Shown in pieces: positions 5,393-7,167 of a stretch of DNA of 7,167 bases (within the stretch, counting starts at the first letter, position 1; each line of letters begins with the position of its first letter). The position numbers and the translations under genes were made by a program. The notes under the pieces were generated by a model. It searched no databases. It was not told where the DNA came from and saw nothing but the letters and a program-made list of their open reading frames with translations. The DNA is from DASSKF01 sp035690725 (lineage in GTDB: Bacteria > Actinomycetota > Actinomycetes > Actinomycetales > Dermatophilaceae). Location of the stretch: assembly GCA_035690725.1 (NCBI GenBank), contig DASSKF010000132.1, forward strand, positions 1-7,167. The letters are read 5' to 3'.

Positions 5393-6072
5393 CCCGCATC
5401 CTGGTCGTCGAGGACGAGGAGTCCTTCTCCGACCCGCTGTCCTACCTGCTCCGCCGCGAGGGCCACGACGTCGTGGTCGCCGAGACCGGCCCCGACGCCC
5501 TCGCCGAGTTCGAGCGGGCCGGTGCCGACCTGGTCCTGCTCGACCTGATGCTGCCCGGCCTCCCCGGAGTCGACGTATGCCGTGCGCTCCGGCAGCGCTC
5601 CCAGGTCCCGATCATCATGCTCACCGCCAAGGACAGCGAGGTGGACAAGGTGGTCGGCCTGGAGCTCGGCGCGGACGACTACGTGACCAAGCCGTATGCC
5701 GCGCGCGAGCTGCTGGCCCGGATCAAGGCGGTGCTGCGACGCACGGAGGACCCCGACGCCGGTGCGGAACCTGCCTTGGAGGCCGGACCGGTGCGGATGG
5801 AGGTCGACCGGCACGTGGTGACCATCCGGGGCGAGCCGGTCACGTTGCCGCTCAAGGAGTTCGAGCTGCTGGAGCAGCTGCTGCGGCACGCCGGCCGGGT
5901 GCTCACCCGGGCCCAGCTGATCGACCGGGTCTGGGGCAGTGACTACGTGGGCGACACCAAGACGCTGGACGTCCACGTCAAGCGCCTGCGCGCGAAGATC
6001 GAACCCGACCCGGGGACACCGCGGCACCTGGTCACGGTCCGCGGCCTCGGCTACAAGCTCGAGGGCGGCTGA
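5389..6072 (+). CDS. regX3: Response regulator RegX3 (OmpR/PhoB family)
   Basis: This 227-residue DNA-binding regulator of phosphate-starvation genes is phosphorylated by SenX3. The receiver domain (about 1-118) has the acidic pair E8/D9, phosphoacceptor D52 in LLDLMLPG, T79 in MLTAKD, Y98 and K101 in DDYVTKPY. The C-terminal winged helix (about 128-225) has LKEFELLEQLL, the recognition region TKTLDVHVKRLRAKIE, and ends with the wing VTVRGLGYKLEGG. The GTG start overlaps the senX3 stop (GTGA), and a good ribosome site, AGGAGG at 5373-5378, lies 10 bases upstream inside senX3, so the two genes form one operon. The frame is open to 3925, but everything upstream of 5389 is out of frame with senX3 and is not coding. 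I see no clear paired GTTCACC-type RegX3 boxes in the window. The gene converges on the lipoprotein gene. Confidence 0.96.
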   Translation: MTRILVVEDEESFSDPLSYLLRREGHDVVVAETGPDALAEFERAGADLVLLDLMLPGLPGVDVCRALRQRSQVPIIMLTAKDSEVDKVVGLELGADDYVTKPYAARELLARIKAVLRRTEDPDAGAEPALEAGPVRMEVDRHVVTIRGEPVTLPLKEFELLEQLLRHAGRVLTRAQLIDRVWGSDYVGDTKTLDVHVKRLRAKIEPDPGTPRHLVTVRGLGYKLEGG

Positions 6073-6085
6073 CGCCGCACGGACG

Positions 6086-6124
6086 GCCCGCCGGGCGATG
6101 AGGCGCTCACCGGCCCGGACCGGT
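6086..6124. terminator. Two small GC hairpins between convergent regX3 and lipoprotein gene
   Basis: GCCC/GGGC (6086-6096, 3-base loop) and ACCGG/CCGGT (6109-6124, 6-base loop) lie in the 51-base gap between two convergent genes. The second ends on the stop codon of the minus-strand gene. Neither has a T-run, and short GC dyads are common in such DNA, so a terminator role is suggested mainly by position. Confidence 0.25.
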
Positions 6125-6714
6125 CAGCTGGACGTCGGCGACGGCTCGGAGCTCGGCGAGGACGTGCCGGTCGAGGAGGACGGGGAGGCGCTGGAGCTCG
6201 GTGAGCTCTCCGGCGTCACCGTGGAGTAGTAGCTGTCGTCCAGCATCACCGGCACCAGCACCTCCTGGGTGCCTTCGCTCGCGGTGCTGACCTGCAGTGT
6301 CATCATCGACCCCGGCGGCACGGGCACGCTGGACAGCGTCACCTGTCCCTGCTTGCGCTTGACGAGGGTGATCGCGCTGTCGGCGGGCACGCTGAGCTGC
6401 GTGCTGTCGGCGCCGTCCGGCCCGGCGATCTTCACCGTCGCCTTGCTCGTGCCCTGGTTGGCGACCTGGGCGGAGACGACGCCGGGCTCGCCCTTGGCGG
6501 ACGCCACGACCAGCAGGTCGTTGAAGTCCACGTGGCCGAGCGTCGCGCTGACGCCGTCCGCCGGCTCGTAGGGCTCCGTCGTCTGCTGCGGCGACAGCGC
6601 GCTGCAGCCGCTCAGCGCCAGTGCCCCGACCATCGCGCCACCGGCCAGAGCGGTGGTCGCCCGGGCGCGGGCACGGGGGGTCCGTCCAGTGACTCGAGGC
6701 AGGCGGCGCATCAC
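6124..6714 (-). CDS. LpqE-like secreted lipoprotein, function unknown
   Basis: The 196-residue product starts with a basic stretch (MRRLPRVTGRTPRARARA), followed by a hydrophobic helix (ALAGGAMVGALAL) and a lipobox LSGC. Cys36, counted from the Met at 6711, is the predicted lipidated residue, so the mature protein should sit on the outer face of the membrane. The mature part (about 45-160) is beta-rich with an Ig-like look (VVSAQVANQGTSKATVKIAG) and ends in a Ser/Pro/Thr-rich low-complexity tail (163-195), a likely flexible wall-spanning linker. I chose GTG 6714 because TAGGCT lies 7 bases upstream, as at gpmA; ATG 6711, the very next codon, is equally possible. The open frame extends to 6855, but that part lacks the signal peptide logic and lies upstream of the promoter. 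M. tuberculosis lpqE (Rv3584) is likewise divergent from carD; assignment to that family rests mainly on position and architecture. Confidence 0.85.
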   Translation of the reverse strand: MMRRLPRVTGRTPRARARATTALAGGAMVGALALSGCSALSPQQTTEPYEPADGVSATLGHVDFNDLLVVASAKGEPGVVSAQVANQGTSKATVKIAGPDGADSTQLSVPADSAITLVKRKQGQVTLSSVPVPPGSMMTLQVSTASEGTQEVLVPVMLDDSYYSTVTPESSPSSSASPSSSTGTSSPSSEPSPTSS

Positions 6715-6721
6715 GGGGGTC

Positions 6722-6727
6722 AGCCTA
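6722..6727 (-). promoter_or_regulatory. Candidate -10 element of the lipoprotein gene, leaderless
   Basis: On the minus strand, TAGGCT is followed by GACCCCC and then GTG at 6714. This geometry is the same as at gpmA (7 bases) and close to that at senX3 (6 bases). It supports a leaderless transcript beginning at or next to the GTG. No -35 is evident. Confidence 0.5.
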
Positions 6728-6943
6728 CCGGTCGGCCCACGCGACGCTGCGGCGGTTCCCGCCGGAGCGGGCCGCGTCGGTCGCTGCGGAGTCGACGGCG
6801 TCCGGGACACCGTGTTGTCTGCGCGCGCGAAGCACGGTCGAGCATGGCCTGTCAAGACCTTGCCGAACGGGCTGTGGACGGTCCGGCAAAGGCTCTGACC
6901 TGCACAAACGTCTCTCGTCGACTTCGTCCGACGCCCGCGTTCG
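6728..6943. other. Divergent intergenic region between the lipoprotein gene and carD
   Basis: This stretch is GC-rich and I see no credible gene in it; open frames crossing it have no family features. The only structure I noticed is TTGCCG (6860-6865) facing CGGCAA (6884-6889) across 18 bases, which is weak. It presumably carries upstream control sequences for one or both divergent genes. Confidence 0.4.
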
Positions 6944-6952
6944 TGGTATTCT
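6944..6952 (+). promoter_or_regulatory. Candidate extended -10 promoter of carD
   Basis: TGG followed by TATTCT (6947-6952) fits an extended -10 (TGN-TANNNT) in an otherwise GC-rich region. Transcription would begin near 6959, giving a leader of about 20 bases that contains the ribosome site AAAGGGG (6963-6969), 10 bases before the ATG. A -35 is not obvious; TTCGTC at 6923-6928 is a weak candidate with an 18-base spacer. Unlike the three TAGGCT promoters in the window, this one has a proper leader. Confidence 0.45.
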
Positions 6953-6979
6953 GGAAGCCGCGAAAGGGGCTAGCAACAT

Positions 6980-7167
6980 ATGGTTTTCAAGGTCGGCGAG
7001 ACTGTCGTGTACCCGCACCACGGTGCGGCACTCATCGAGGAGATCAACACTCGGACCATCAAGGGTGAGGACAAGCTCTACCTCAAGCTGAAGGTCGCCC
7101 AGGGCGACCTGACCATCGAGGTGCCCGCGGAGAACTGCGACCTGGTGGGCGTGCGCGACGTCGTCGG
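6980..7167 (+). CDS. carD: CarD-family RNA polymerase-binding regulator (5' part, cut by window end)
   Basis: The first 62 residues are present; the frame is open to the last base. CarD binds the RNA polymerase beta subunit through its N-terminal Tudor-like RID domain and stabilises open complexes, notably at rRNA promoters. The visible part covers that domain: MVFKVGETVVYPHHGAALIE, then TRTIKGEDKLYLKLKVAQGD, VPAEN and VGVRDVV. The DNA-binding helical C-terminal domain, about 100 further residues in the family, lies outside the window. The start is supported by AAAGGGG 10 bases upstream and by exact alignment with the mycobacterial N-terminus (MIFKVGDTVVYPHHG). R25, one of the mycobacterial polymerase-contact residues, is conserved, but position 47 is Glu (LTIEVPAEN) where M. 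tuberculosis has Arg (LTVRVPAEN). The gene is divergent from the lipoprotein gene, as in M. tuberculosis. Confidence 0.95.
   Translation, partial: MVFKVGETVVYPHHGAALIEEINTRTIKGEDKLYLKLKVAQGDLTIEVPAENCDLVGVRDVV

Noticed and set aside
6860..6889. TTGCCG / CGGCAA inverted pair upstream of carD
   Set aside because: Six-base arms 18 bases apart are expected by chance in GC-rich DNA and do not sit at a promoter position.

Overview
The window is high-GC DNA from an actinobacterium. The gene set (mycothiol glycosyltransferase MshA, a YbjN protein, phosphoglycerate mutase, SenX3/RegX3, an LpqE-like lipoprotein and CarD) and the protein wording suggest Micrococcales, perhaps near the Intrasporangiaceae/Ornithinimicrobiaceae. 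That placement is an inference; no rRNA or other phylogenetic marker is present.

Layout. Positions 1-116 hold a truncated second copy of the mshA 5' coding region, followed by the complete mshA (194-1507), translationally coupled to ybjN (1504-2016). A long hairpin (2051-2096) separates them from gpmA (2131-2874), which appears to be leaderless. Next comes an accessory island: three palindromic repeats (2894-3028), a minus-strand DUF559/Vsr-like nuclease gene (3024-3947), and three more copies of the same repeat (4019-4151). The senX3-regX3 two-component pair (4202-6072) follows, coupled by a GTGA overlap. Converging on regX3 is a minus-strand lipoprotein gene in the LpqE position (6124-6714), and diverging from it is carD (6980 to the window end, truncated).

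How it fits together. mshA, ybjN, gpmA, senX3 and regX3 occur in the same order in Mycobacterium tuberculosis (Rv0486-Rv0491), and lpqE/carD are divergent neighbours there (Rv3584/Rv3583c) at a separate locus. The window therefore joins two conserved housekeeping blocks: redox buffering, glycolysis and phosphate sensing on one side, and rRNA/stringent transcription control by CarD on the other. The only clear departure from this core is the repeat-flanked nuclease gene between gpmA and senX3.

Points that stand out: (i) six copies of an imperfect palindrome at 51-52 bp period, all in one orientation, split evenly around the nuclease gene; (ii) the mshA fragment, whose differences from the intact copy fall almost entirely at third codon positions; (iii) an identical TAGGCT hexamer 6-7 nt before three start codons, suggesting leaderless transcripts; (iv) CarD with Glu at position 47, where M. 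tuberculosis CarD has the RNA-polymerase-contacting Arg.
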